The position numbers and the translations under genes were made by a program. A stretch of DNA of 64,000 nucleotides from Chromobacterium sinusclupearum (GTDB lineage: Bacteria; Pseudomonadota; Gammaproteobacteria; Burkholderiales; Chromobacteriaceae). Below the pieces are notes generated by a model. It did no database searches. It saw only the letters and a list, made by a program, of their open reading frames with translations, and was not told where the DNA came from. The DNA is taken from positions 1-64,000 of the forward strand of contig NZ_PPTF01000051.1 in the NCBI RefSeq assembly GCF_002902845.1. Direction: 5' to 3'. The stretch's first letter is position 1. The number at the start of each line of letters is the position of its first letter. Below are positions 21,456-29,135 of this stretch, piece after piece.

Positions 21456-22250
21456 CATTGCCGCTTTAGGCTGCGGCGGCGGGACGCCATCCAGCTTGTT
21501 GTCCATCAGATAGCGGTGGGTGATGGCTTCGACATTGATGCGCTTGAGTCCCTGATTCAGGATGTCGGCCAGCCTTTTGCCTTCGGCCGATGGTTTGAAG
21601 CAGACGTACAGCAGCTTCTCCTCCAGCAGATGCGGATTCATCCGCAGATTGCCGCGCGCGGTTTTCAATTTCGGATCGTTCTGCATCAGGTAGTCGAAGA
21701 CATAGCGGTCTATCACCGCCAGGTCGATATGACGGCGATCGAGCTTCAACAGGTTTTGGGTGTCGTCCAAGGCCTCGTCCGCATTCTGCCGTTTGGTGGC
21801 AATGCGCTCGTCCAGTTCCGCGGTATTGACGTAACCCTGCACCACGCCTACGCGCAGGCGCGACAGCTCGGCCAGTTGTTGCCACTGATAGTGGCTATTC
21901 ATGCGCTCGGCGAAGCCAAGGGGGCTGCGGCCAATCGGGTCGGAAAAGAAAAAGGACTTGCGGCCGGCGGCGGAGTCGTATTCCGGGAAGTAACCCGCCA
22001 CCTGAGGATTGAGGGTGGCTTCGGCTACGGCGCGTTGCCAGGGCACCACCTTGATGCGCACCTTGTAGCCCATGGCGGCGTAGGCTGCGCGGATCACCGC
22101 GCTGTTGAGGCCTTGCTCGGCGAGCTGGCTGCCGGTGTAGGGCGGCCAGTCCAGCGTGGTCAGCGTCACGGTATGAGACGTGTCGGCCAGGGCGCTGCCC
22201 GCCGCGGCCAGCGACAGGATCAGGCAAAGGCCAGGCAGGCTTCGTATCAC
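21438..22250 (-). CDS. Periplasmic solute-binding protein, family 3
   Basis: A 270-residue protein with a signal peptide (about 1-22, ending SALA). The family 3 binding-protein start is clear: VTLTTLDWPPYTGSQLAEQGLNSAVIRAAYAAMG, followed by KVVPWQRAVAEA and FFFSDPIGRSPLGFAERM. No aromatic or charged pocket can be assigned to a particular amino acid. There are no ABC permease genes beside it. It is divergent from an APC amino-acid permease, so it may be a related sensor or an orphan receptor. Its end overlaps the adhE terminator. Confidence 0.85.
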   Translation of the reverse strand: MIRSLPGLCLILSLAAAGSALADTSHTVTLTTLDWPPYTGSQLAEQGLNSAVIRAAYAAMGYKVRIKVVPWQRAVAEATLNPQVAGYFPEYDSAAGRKSFFFSDPIGRSPLGFAERMNSHYQWQQLAELSRLRVGVVQGYVNTAELDERIATKRQNADEALDDTQNLLKLDRRHIDLAVIDRYVFDYLMQNDPKLKTARGNLRMNPHLLEEKLLYVCFKPSAEGKRLADILNQGLKRINVEAITHRYLMDNKLDGVPPPQPKAAMKKPAG

Positions 22251-22391
22251 GCGTCCCTCCTTGTGTCTGTCCTATTGCATCATAGGTTTTCCTAAGTGGA
22301 TAGGGGGGGACTTGTCGGTTTGCGTATTTGGTGTTTTCCGCTCTTTTTGCGCATTTCAACGGCGTTAAGTTTTGCTTGTTGGAATAATTTC

Positions 22392-22409
22392 ATTTTATTC
22401 AAATAAAAT
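22392..22409. promoter_or_regulatory. AT-rich palindrome upstream of the amino-acid permease
   Basis: ATTTTATT-CA-AATAAAAT is a perfect 8-bp-arm palindrome 73 bp before the permease start, in an AT-rich pocket. It is a candidate operator or promoter element; the regulator is unknown. Confidence 0.4.
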
Positions 22410-22482
22410 ATATCGATGACATGGCAAGTTGTATGTGCTAATTTCGCCGCGTCGATTGGGCGAGAGAAATTAGGAGAAAATC

Positions 22483-23874
22483 ATGCAATCCACGCAACAG
22501 ACCCTGCATAGAGGTCTGGAGGAAAGGCATATCAATTTGATGGCGCTGGGCGCCACCATAGGCGTCGGCTTGTTCCTGGGATCGGCCACCGCGATCAAGA
22601 TGGCCGGTCCGGCCATCATGCTGGCCTACGGCATCGGCGGCCTGGCCATCTTCATGATCATGCGCGCGCTGGGCGAGATGGCCATCCACAACCCGGTGGC
22701 CGGCTCGTTCAGCCGTTACGCGCAGGACTACCTCGGCCCGCTGGCCGGCTACCTCACCGGCTGGAACTACTGGTTCCTGTGGCTCGTCACCTGCATGGCG
22801 GAAATCACCGCCGTCGGCGTCTACATGGGCATCTGGTTCCCGGACGTGCCGTCCTGGTACTGGGTGCTGGCGGCGATGCTGGCGATGGGCGGCGTCAACC
22901 TGATCGCGGTGAAGGCCTATGGCGAGTTCGAGTTCTGGTTCGCGCTGATCAAGATCGTCACCATCGTGCTGATGATAGCCGGCGGCTTCGCCATGATTGT
23001 TTTCGGCTTCGGCAACCACGGCGTCGCCACCGGCATCGCCAATCTGTGGGCGCACGGCGGCTTCATGCCGCATGGCTTTTCCGGCGTGCTGATGTCGCTG
23101 CAGATGGTGATGTTCGCCTACCTGGGCGTGGAAATGCTGGGCCTGACCGCCGGCGAGGCCAAGAATCCGAAGAAGGCGCTGGCACGCGCGGTGGATTCGG
23201 TGTTCTGGCGCATCCTGATCTTCTACATCGGCGCCTTGTTCGTGATTCTGTCCATCTACCCATGGAACGAGCTGGGCACGCGCGGCAGCCCCTTCGTGAT
23301 GACTTTCGAGAGCCTGGGCATTCCGGCCGCCGCCGGCATCATCAACTTCGTGGTGCTGACCGCCGCCTTGTCCTCGTGCAATAGCGGCATCTACAGCACC
23401 GGCCGCATGCTGTTCAATCTGGCGGAGCAGAAACAGGCGCTGCCGCTGTTCGCCAAGGTTTCGAAAAGCGGCGTGCCGGTGCCGGCGCTGTTGTTGTCGA
23501 TCGCCGCGCTGTTGGTGGGCGTATTGCTGAATTACCTGGCGCCCAAGGAAGTGTTCACTTGGCTGACCGCCATCTCCACCTTCGGCGCGGTATGGACCTG
23601 GCTGATCATCCTGCTGGCGCAGTTGCGTTTCCGCCGTTCGCTGTCGGCCGAGCAACTGGCCGGCATCAGCCATCGCATGCCGCTGTGGCCGTATGGCTCC
23701 TATCTGACGCTGGGCTTCCTGGCGCTGGTGATCGCCCTGATGGCTTACTTTCCGGACACGCGCGTCGCGCTGATCGTCGGCCCAGGCTGGCTGGTGTTCC
23801 TGGTAGCGGTGTATTACCTGCTCGGTTATCACAAGCAGGATGCGGCCTGGCGGCTGGCGCAGCAGGGACGCTGA
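22483..23874 (+). CDS. APC-family amino-acid permease
   Basis: A 463-residue inner-membrane symporter with about 12 transmembrane helices. The amino-acid transporter signature starts near residue 13: EERHINLMALGATIGVGLFLGSATAIKMAGPA. The conserved EMAIHNPVAGSFSRYA, FAYLGVEMLGLTAGEAKNP and ALSSCNSGIYSTGRML are typical of the AAT subgroup that includes ProY, CycA, AroP and GabP. It looks closest to the proline-specific (ProY-like) members, but the substrate cannot be fixed by eye. It is divergent from the solute-binding gene, and a perfect AT-rich palindrome lies in the promoter region. Confidence 0.9.
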   Translation: MQSTQQTLHRGLEERHINLMALGATIGVGLFLGSATAIKMAGPAIMLAYGIGGLAIFMIMRALGEMAIHNPVAGSFSRYAQDYLGPLAGYLTGWNYWFLWLVTCMAEITAVGVYMGIWFPDVPSWYWVLAAMLAMGGVNLIAVKAYGEFEFWFALIKIVTIVLMIAGGFAMIVFGFGNHGVATGIANLWAHGGFMPHGFSGVLMSLQMVMFAYLGVEMLGLTAGEAKNPKKALARAVDSVFWRILIFYIGALFVILSIYPWNELGTRGSPFVMTFESLGIPAAAGIINFVVLTAALSSCNSGIYSTGRMLFNLAEQKQALPLFAKVSKSGVPVPALLLSIAALLVGVLLNYLAPKEVFTWLTAISTFGAVWTWLIILLAQLRFRRSLSAEQLAGISHRMPLWPYGSYLTLGFLALVIALMAYFPDTRVALIVGPGWLVFLVAVYYLLGYHKQDAAWRLAQQGR

Positions 23875-23892
23875 GCATTGGACTGATCATTG

Positions 23893-23915
23893 AAACCCGC
23901 CGTTGGCGGGTTTTT
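23893..23915. terminator. Bidirectional terminator between permease and LysR gene
   Basis: AAACCCGCC (23893-23901) and GGCGGGTTT (23905-23913) enclose a GTT loop and are followed by T on the plus strand and by A/T on the minus strand. It serves the two convergent genes. Confidence 0.85.
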
Positions 23916-24819
23916 ATCCGGCTAGGCCGTTTGCGTCGCGCAGAAAGTCTATCAGGGCGCGCAGCTTGGCCGGCGGGCGGCGTTGCTGCGGGTAGAACAG
24001 GTACAGCGCTTCCGCCGGCGGCAGGTACGGTTCCAGCACGGAAACCAGCCGCCCGGCCTGGATGTCGTCGCGCACCAGGTTTTCGGCCAGATAGGCCAGC
24101 CCCACGCCGCCGCGCACGCCCAGCAGCCTGGCCTGGTTGTCGTTGGTGAGCAGCGGTCCGCGCAGCGCCAGTTGCCGCAGCTGGCCTTGTTCGATGAACT
24201 GCCAGCGGTATTGCGGCCCGCTGGCGCCAAAGCGGTAGCCTATGCATGCGTGCTCGGCAAGGTCGTCCGGCTTGGCCGGCACGCCGCGCCGCGCCAGATA
24301 TTCTGGCGTGGCCGCCACGACGAAGCGGATGGGCGGGCTGACCTGCGCGGCCTGCATGCCGGGTTGTAGCCGGTCGCTGAAGCGGATGCCTGCGTCGAAG
24401 CGCTGGCCGACGATGTCGACCAGGCCATCGTTGATGTCCAGCTCCAGCGTGAGCGCCGGATGTTGCCGCAGGAAGCGGTCCAGATGCGGATACAGCACGA
24501 TCTGCGCCGCGGTGTGCGGCAGGGTCAGCCGCAGCGTGCCGGCCGGCTGGCCTTGCTGCTGGCGCGCGTCGTCCAGCGCTTGCCTGATCTCTTCCAGCGC
24601 CGGGTTCAGCCGTTCCAGCAGGAGTTCTCCGGCTTCGGTCGGCGTCACCTGGCGGGTGGTGCGCGCCAGCAAGGGCACGCCGAGCTGGCTCTCCAGCTGG
24701 CGCATGGCTTGGCTCAGCGCCGAGGCGCTGACGCCGAGTTCGGCCGCGGCGCGGGTAAAGCTGCGATGGCGGGCGATCAGCGCGAAGGCTTGCAAGGCGT
24801 CGTGTTGGGGTCGCTGCAT
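23914..24819 (-). CDS. LysR-family transcriptional regulator (divergent from aldo/keto reductase)
   Basis: A 301-residue LysR regulator. The helix-turn-helix is at about residues 8-65 ([20 protein letters not shown], then [21 protein letters not shown]). The substrate-binding domain begins near 94 ([16 protein letters not shown]), and a [15 protein letters not shown] segment is typical of the AKR/oxidoreductase-linked subgroup. It is divergent from an aldo/keto reductase with a 99-bp shared promoter region, so that gene is the probable target. Confidence 0.92.
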   Translation of the reverse strand: MQRPQHDALQAFALIARHRSFTRAAAELGVSASALSQAMRQLESQLGVPLLARTTRQVTPTEAGELLLERLNPALEEIRQALDDARQQQGQPAGTLRLTLPHTAAQIVLYPHLDRFLRQHPALTLELDINDGLVDIVGQRFDAGIRFSDRLQPGMQAAQVSPPIRFVVAATPEYLARRGVPAKPDDLAEHACIGYRFGASGPQYRWQFIEQGQLRQLALRGPLLTNDNQARLLGVRGGVGLAYLAENLVRDDIQAGRLVSVLEPYLPPAEALYLFYPQQRRPPAKLRALIDFLRDANGLAG

Positions 24820-24918
24820 TGTGAAGCTCGGCTAATTAATGTTTGTCATTTTCGGCCATTTATCCTCGCCTGGCCATCACCTATGCTGACGTCACTTTCC
24901 AAACAAGGAGTAAGGGCG

Positions 24919-25908
24919 ATGCAAAAACGCACACTGGGCCGCAATGGCCCGCAGGTTTCGGCGCTGGGCTTGGGTTGCATGGGCATGAGCGCCTTCTACG
25001 GCGCGCATGACGACGCCGAGTCGCTGGCGACGCTGGACCTGGCGCTCGACCTGGGCGTCAACCTGCTCGATACCGCCGATATGTACGGCCCCCACACCAA
25101 CGAGCTGCTGCTGTCCAAGCTGTTGGCGCGGCGCCGCGACGAAGTGGTATTGGCCACCAAGTTCGGCATCGTGCTGGATCCGGCCAACCCGGCCAAGCGC
25201 GGCGTCAATGGTCATCCCGACTACGTGCGCAGCAGCTGCGAGGGCAGCCTGAAGCGGTTGGGCGTCGATCATATCGACCTCTACTACCTGCATCGCATCG
25301 ACCCGGCGGTGCCGATCGAGGAAACGGTGGGCGCGATGGCGGAGCTGGTGCGGGCCGGCAAGGTGCGCTATCTGGGCTTGTCCGAGGCGTCGGCCGAGAC
25401 GCTGCGCCGCGCGGCGGCAGTGCATCCCATTCATGCGCTGCAAAGCGAATACTCGCTGTGGACGCGCGATCCGGAAGACGGCGTGCTGGCCGCCTGCCGC
25501 GAGGTCGGCGCGAGCTTCGTCGCCTACAGCCCGCTGGGCCGCGGCTTCCTGACCGGCGCGATCAAGAGCCCGGACGACTTCGCCGCCGATGATTTCCGTC
25601 GCAGCAATCCGCGTTTCCAGGGCGAGAACTTCCAGCGCAATCTGCAATTGGTCGACAAGGTGAAGCAAATGGCCGCTGGCAGGGGAGGCAGCCCGGCGCA
25701 GCTGGCGCTGGCCTGGCTGCTGGCGCAGGGCGACGACATCGTCGCCATTCCCGGCGCGCGCAAGCAGGCGAATCTGCGCGACAACCTGGGCGCGCTGCAG
25801 CTAGCGCTGACGGCAGCCGACCTGTCTGAACTGGACGAGGTGTTTGCCGCTGGCCAGGTGAGCGGTTCGCGTTACGCGGCCGAGGTGATGCAGTTGTTGA
25901 ATCGCTGA
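24919..25908 (+). CDS. Aldo/keto reductase
   Basis: A 329-residue NADPH-dependent oxidoreductase with a TIM-barrel fold. The catalytic tetrad is readable: Asp in [10 protein letters not shown], Tyr in the same motif, Lys in ATKFG and His in YYLHRIDP. The NADPH end shows [27 protein letters not shown]. It resembles the YajO/pyridoxal-reductase-like AKR13 group that opens with [12 protein letters not shown] 24919 follows AAGGAG at 8 nt spacing; the frame is open long before it, opposite the LysR gene. The physiological aldehyde or ketone is unknown. Confidence 0.93.
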   Translation: MQKRTLGRNGPQVSALGLGCMGMSAFYGAHDDAESLATLDLALDLGVNLLDTADMYGPHTNELLLSKLLARRRDEVVLATKFGIVLDPANPAKRGVNGHPDYVRSSCEGSLKRLGVDHIDLYYLHRIDPAVPIEETVGAMAELVRAGKVRYLGLSEASAETLRRAAAVHPIHALQSEYSLWTRDPEDGVLAACREVGASFVAYSPLGRGFLTGAIKSPDDFAADDFRRSNPRFQGENFQRNLQLVDKVKQMAAGRGGSPAQLALAWLLAQGDDIVAIPGARKQANLRDNLGALQLALTAADLSELDEVFAAGQVSGSRYAAEVMQLLNR

Positions 25909-26212
25909 AGGCGGAAGGCATGGGCTGATGCCGGCGCGGAATGATTTTGCGCTCCCGCACGGATGCAAAATCGTTAATATCCCGGACCGGCAGCGAGCGG
26001 CATGGACGGGCCAGACGTCGGCAAAGCGCTTTGCCAGGCATCAGCCATCCGGCCGTTGCGGCAAAGACACGAGTGGCGGACGGAAGATGTCAAAAGCATC
26101 AATTGTCTTAAGCGTTGAGCGAAACGATCTGTTATGTTGTGAACGTTTTGATTCCGGGGCGCGGAGTTGACGCAGATGGCGAGCAGGCGCCAGCGTCGCA
26201 CGGCCTGCATCC
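25909..26212. other. Intergenic region before the diguanylate cyclase with two palindromes
   Basis: 304 bp with no supported gene. GATTTTGC (25943-25950) and GCAAAATC (25965-25972) form an 8-bp stem that may end the reductase transcript, but it has no T-run. GGCAAAGCGCTTTGCC at 26020-26035 is a perfect 16-bp palindrome and a candidate operator or duplex-stabilising site for the downstream gene. Confidence 0.4.
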
Positions 26213-27415
26213 ATGACCATCCAATCCGTTCATAGCATTCTAGATTTCAAAGCCACCTTGCTCAGCACCACGGGTTACACGCTGATGCTGACCTTGGTGG
26301 TGCTGCTGTTCTGGCGCTACAACCGGCGCGAGCCGGCCCTGTTGACGTTGGGGTTGAGCGGGGCGATCAGCGCTGCCGGCTCCACCCTCGCTTTCCTGCC
26401 TTTCCCGCTGGCGCCATGGCCTAGCTTGCTGCTGGTCACGCTGCTGTTGCTGATGTTCCACCCGATGGCGCTGCTGGCCACGCGCCAGCTGTTTGGTCTG
26501 AGGGACCGGGGCGTGTTTTGCCTGGGCAGCGCCGCGGCGGTGATGCTGGCGTTCATCCTGCTGGGCGGCGAGGCGAATTACGGCCATCGCGTCATGGTGA
26601 CATCGTTCTCCCATGTGATTTTCTGGTCCTTGATTTTTGCGCAGTTTCTGCGCGCGCGCGGCCAGGCGACGCCAGTTGGGCACTGGCTGGCGGCAGGTTT
26701 GGCCACGCTGATCATCCTGATCTCAGTTTGCCGCTTCGCCGTGGCTTGGTGGATGGGCGATCCGGGGTTTGCCGAGCGCGGCGGGCTGTTCAATCTGTTT
26801 TCGTCGCTATGTCTGTTTTGGCTGACTTTCTGCTTCAGCCTCAGCATATTGTTCATCAGTTATGAACGCCTGCTGATGCAACTGCGCCAGCAGGCCGATC
26901 AGGATGGCCTGACTCGGCTGCTCAACCACCGCACGTTTCTGGAAAAGGCCGACGGAATATTCCGCCGCGCGGTCGACAGGGGGGAACCGCTGTCGCTTTT
27001 GCTGATCGACCTGGACCATTTCAAGAGCATCAATGACCGCTACGGCCATCAAGTGGGCGATGAGGTGCTGCGCCAATTGGCCGACTGCCTGCGCCGCGAG
27101 GCGCGCCTGGGCGACTTGCTGGGGCGGCATGGCGGCGAGGAGTTTGTGGCGCTGCTGCCGCAGACCAGCCGCCTCGACGCCTACCACGCGGCGGACCGGC
27201 TCAGGCTGGCCATCAGCACTTTGCAGCCGCGCATCGGCGAGTTTTCCTTGAGCATCAGCGCCAGCATAGGCGTGGCCAGTTTGCGGCCGGCAGAGCATGA
27301 AAGCCTGGCCAGCCTGTTTCTGGAGGCGGACTTGCTGCTGTACCAGGCCAAGCATAACGGCCGCAACCGGGTGGAGATGGAGCGCGTGGCCGCGCCGGTG
27401 GTAGCGGCTGTCTAG
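26213..27415 (+). CDS. Membrane-bound diguanylate cyclase (GGDEF)
   Basis: Makes cyclic di-GMP from two GTP. The 400-residue protein has about six transmembrane helices in residues 15-215, a short linker helix, and a GGDEF domain from about 228 to 395. The active site is GGEEF at 307-311, and RLGD at 298-301, five residues before it, is a standard inhibitory I-site, so the enzyme should be active and product-inhibited. The membrane part is not one I can name. The start has no strong Shine-Dalgarno. The stop codon overlaps that of the convergent DinB gene through a shared CTAG. Confidence 0.92.
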   Translation: MTIQSVHSILDFKATLLSTTGYTLMLTLVVLLFWRYNRREPALLTLGLSGAISAAGSTLAFLPFPLAPWPSLLLVTLLLLMFHPMALLATRQLFGLRDRGVFCLGSAAAVMLAFILLGGEANYGHRVMVTSFSHVIFWSLIFAQFLRARGQATPVGHWLAAGLATLIILISVCRFAVAWWMGDPGFAERGGLFNLFSSLCLFWLTFCFSLSILFISYERLLMQLRQQADQDGLTRLLNHRTFLEKADGIFRRAVDRGEPLSLLLIDLDHFKSINDRYGHQVGDEVLRQLADCLRREARLGDLLGRHGGEEFVALLPQTSRLDAYHAADRLRLAISTLQPRIGEFSLSISASIGVASLRPAEHESLASLFLEADLLLYQAKHNGRNRVEMERVAAPVVAAV

Positions 27416-27930
27416 AGAGGTAGAGCGGCCTCGCGATGCACGTCGCGCAGGTAGACCGGCAGGTCGGTCGTGGGCGGCGTGGCCGGCAGCTGGTACAGCA
27501 TGTCCGCGACAAAGCCGCGATGATAATTCTTGTGGTTGACGATGTGCAGCAGCATATCGCCCCGCCGCATTCTGCCCTTGCCGCCATCGACGAACAGGAA
27601 GTCGATTTCCGCCTCGCTGTCCGCCGCATTCAATCTGTCCGCATAATCGATATACCAGCGGTCCAGTTCCGTCTGGGCGGCGTCCAGCTCCGCCAGGCTG
27701 GGCGTCGCTTCGGTATTGCGGCTGGCATAGCCGTGGGGACGCTGCTGCAAATGGGCCTGCCAGATGCGGTCCACCACCAGATTGTGATTCAGCGTGCTGA
27801 GGATATTGCCGAAGACGGTGGCGCGAGGCTTGCTCAATTCGGCCTCGGGCAAGGGGTCCAGCGTATCGAACAGGCTGCGGTTGGCCCAGGCGTTATAGCG
27901 GACCAGCATGCGGATATGGCGCAGGGACAT
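27412..27930 (-). CDS. DinB-family protein
   Basis: A 172-residue four-helix-bundle protein of the DinB/YfiT superfamily. The family starts with RYNAWANRSLFDTL. The three metal-ligand histidines are visible: His49 (LNH), and His133 and His137 (VNHKNYHRG). Members bind a divalent metal and in some cases act as thiol transferases, for example with bacillithiol or mycothiol; the role in Gram-negative bacteria is mostly unknown. It is convergent with the diguanylate cyclase and their stops overlap. Confidence 0.88.
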   Translation of the reverse strand: MSLRHIRMLVRYNAWANRSLFDTLDPLPEAELSKPRATVFGNILSTLNHNLVVDRIWQAHLQQRPHGYASRNTEATPSLAELDAAQTELDRWYIDYADRLNAADSEAEIDFLFVDGGKGRMRRGDMLLHIVNHKNYHRGFVADMLYQLPATPPTTDLPVYLRDVHREAALPL

Positions 27931-28211
27931 GGCGTGTGCTTTTGGAGTGGATTATCCTGATTTTAAATGACAATGGATTTTCAAGCGAGCCGGATAGCGA
28001 AAGCGGACGGGTGAGGAAGTCTTTAACGCCGTCTTGTGGCAATTGCTTCCCGACATAGGCTGGGGTCAGTGTCAACGCGGCTTCGGCTGGACCAGACTAG
28101 GTTGGATGGGAAATTAAACTGAACCAAGCGGCCAGATAATGGCGCAACGGCATGAGCCAAGTAGCCGTGATGCTTTGGTTATCCGCCAATCGTGGGCGCG
28201 GGCAAGGCTGT

Positions 28212-28829
28212 TCAGCCAGCGTTTGGTTTGGTTTTGGCATGCGCTGCCTTGCGTGGCGCGATGGCCGGCGCGCCTTTTTGGATGTTCCCCAGGCGACGGC
28301 GGATGTTGTCGCTGTCCAGCCAGATGTCCTCGCCCTTCAGGATGCGATCCAGCTCTTCATCGGTCAGGAAGGGGCGGCAGACATGGCGCATGACTTTTTC
28401 AAACCATTTGCCGCTGGCCATCACCTGCGCCTGCTGCTCGTTGCCCTTGCCGATCAGCGCCGAGGAGTAGTTGTGGAACATCAGCTGGCAGGTATCGTGC
28501 ACCACCAGTTCGTCGCCGGCCAGGAAGATCAGCGCGCCCATGGAGTAGGCCCGCGCTTCCAGAATGGTGACCACATGGGCCTCGCTGGCGCGGATGTTGT
28601 TGATGATCTGCAGGCCGGCGTCGAAGTTGCCGCCGGGGGTATTCAGGTGCAGGTAGACGATGTCGTTACCGCTGGCGGTGCGCAGGGTGTACAGCAGGTC
28701 GGTGTAGTGGATGGCTGCGCCAATCTCCTCCGACAGATAGAACGAGATCTGCCGCACCGTGCCTTGGGTTTCGTACTGGCGGTACAGCGGGACGGGTTTG
28801 TCGTCGTCATCGGGATCGGTGCGGGGCAT
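28212..28829 (-). CDS. ClpP-like serine protease (orphan, divergent)
   Basis: A 205-residue protein with a ClpP/crotonase fold. The Gly-rich oxyanion segment is YLHLNTPGGNFDAG (about 58-71). The nucleophile Ser lies in ARAYSMGALIFLAGDE (about residue 96), and the His is in LMFHNYSS (about 119). The N-terminus is short and acidic with four consecutive Asp, and the C-terminus ends in a basic Ala/Lys tail. It has no clpX beside it and is not the canonical clpP. Phage head-maturation ClpP-like proteases are an alternative origin, but no phage genes are near. It has a good ribosome-binding site (GAGGAG). It lies downstream of mfd on the same strand, separated by a palindromic repeat. Confidence 0.8.
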   Translation of the reverse strand: MPRTDPDDDDKPVPLYRQYETQGTVRQISFYLSEEIGAAIHYTDLLYTLRTASGNDIVYLHLNTPGGNFDAGLQIINNIRASEAHVVTILEARAYSMGALIFLAGDELVVHDTCQLMFHNYSSALIGKGNEQQAQVMASGKWFEKVMRHVCRPFLTDEELDRILKGEDIWLDSDNIRRRLGNIQKGAPAIAPRKAAHAKTKPNAG

Positions 28830-28914
28830 GATGGCTCCTCATTGCGCTGGTCTTTCCAATTTAGCCCCGGAGCGGGGGGCTTGCCTTGCATTGGCGCAAG
28901 TTGAGGGGGTAAGG

Positions 28915-29049
28915 AATCCGCTGCGCGGATGATGATTTGCATGGCGGGGCTGCAGGGGCGGCCAGGGGTCGTGAGGGGGCTGGCCGCACAGCCCCCTCAC
29001 CCGTTTGCCGGGCGGAACCGGCATTTAATCATTATCCGCGGAGCGGATT
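28915..29049. repeat. Composite palindromic (REP/MITE-like) repeat between mfd and the ClpP-like gene
   Basis: A 135-bp unit. The outer arms, 28915-28937 and 29027-29049, are inverted 23-mers with two mismatches; the left begins AATCCGCTGCGCGGAT. Each arm is itself a small palindrome (ATCCG..CGGAT). At the centre, GTGAGGGGGCTG (28971-28982) and CAGCCCCCTCAC (28989-29000) make a perfect 12-bp hairpin with a 6-nt loop. No open frame. It may act as a transcription barrier between mfd and the protease gene, and looks like an interspersed element. Confidence 0.65.
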
Positions 29050-29135
29050 CATCAGAAGAGATCGCGTGGATAGGAGAACCGTCAGTTCAATCGAGCCGGC
29101 TGCTCATTAGCGGCACTGATGGAAATCAAGCCAGC

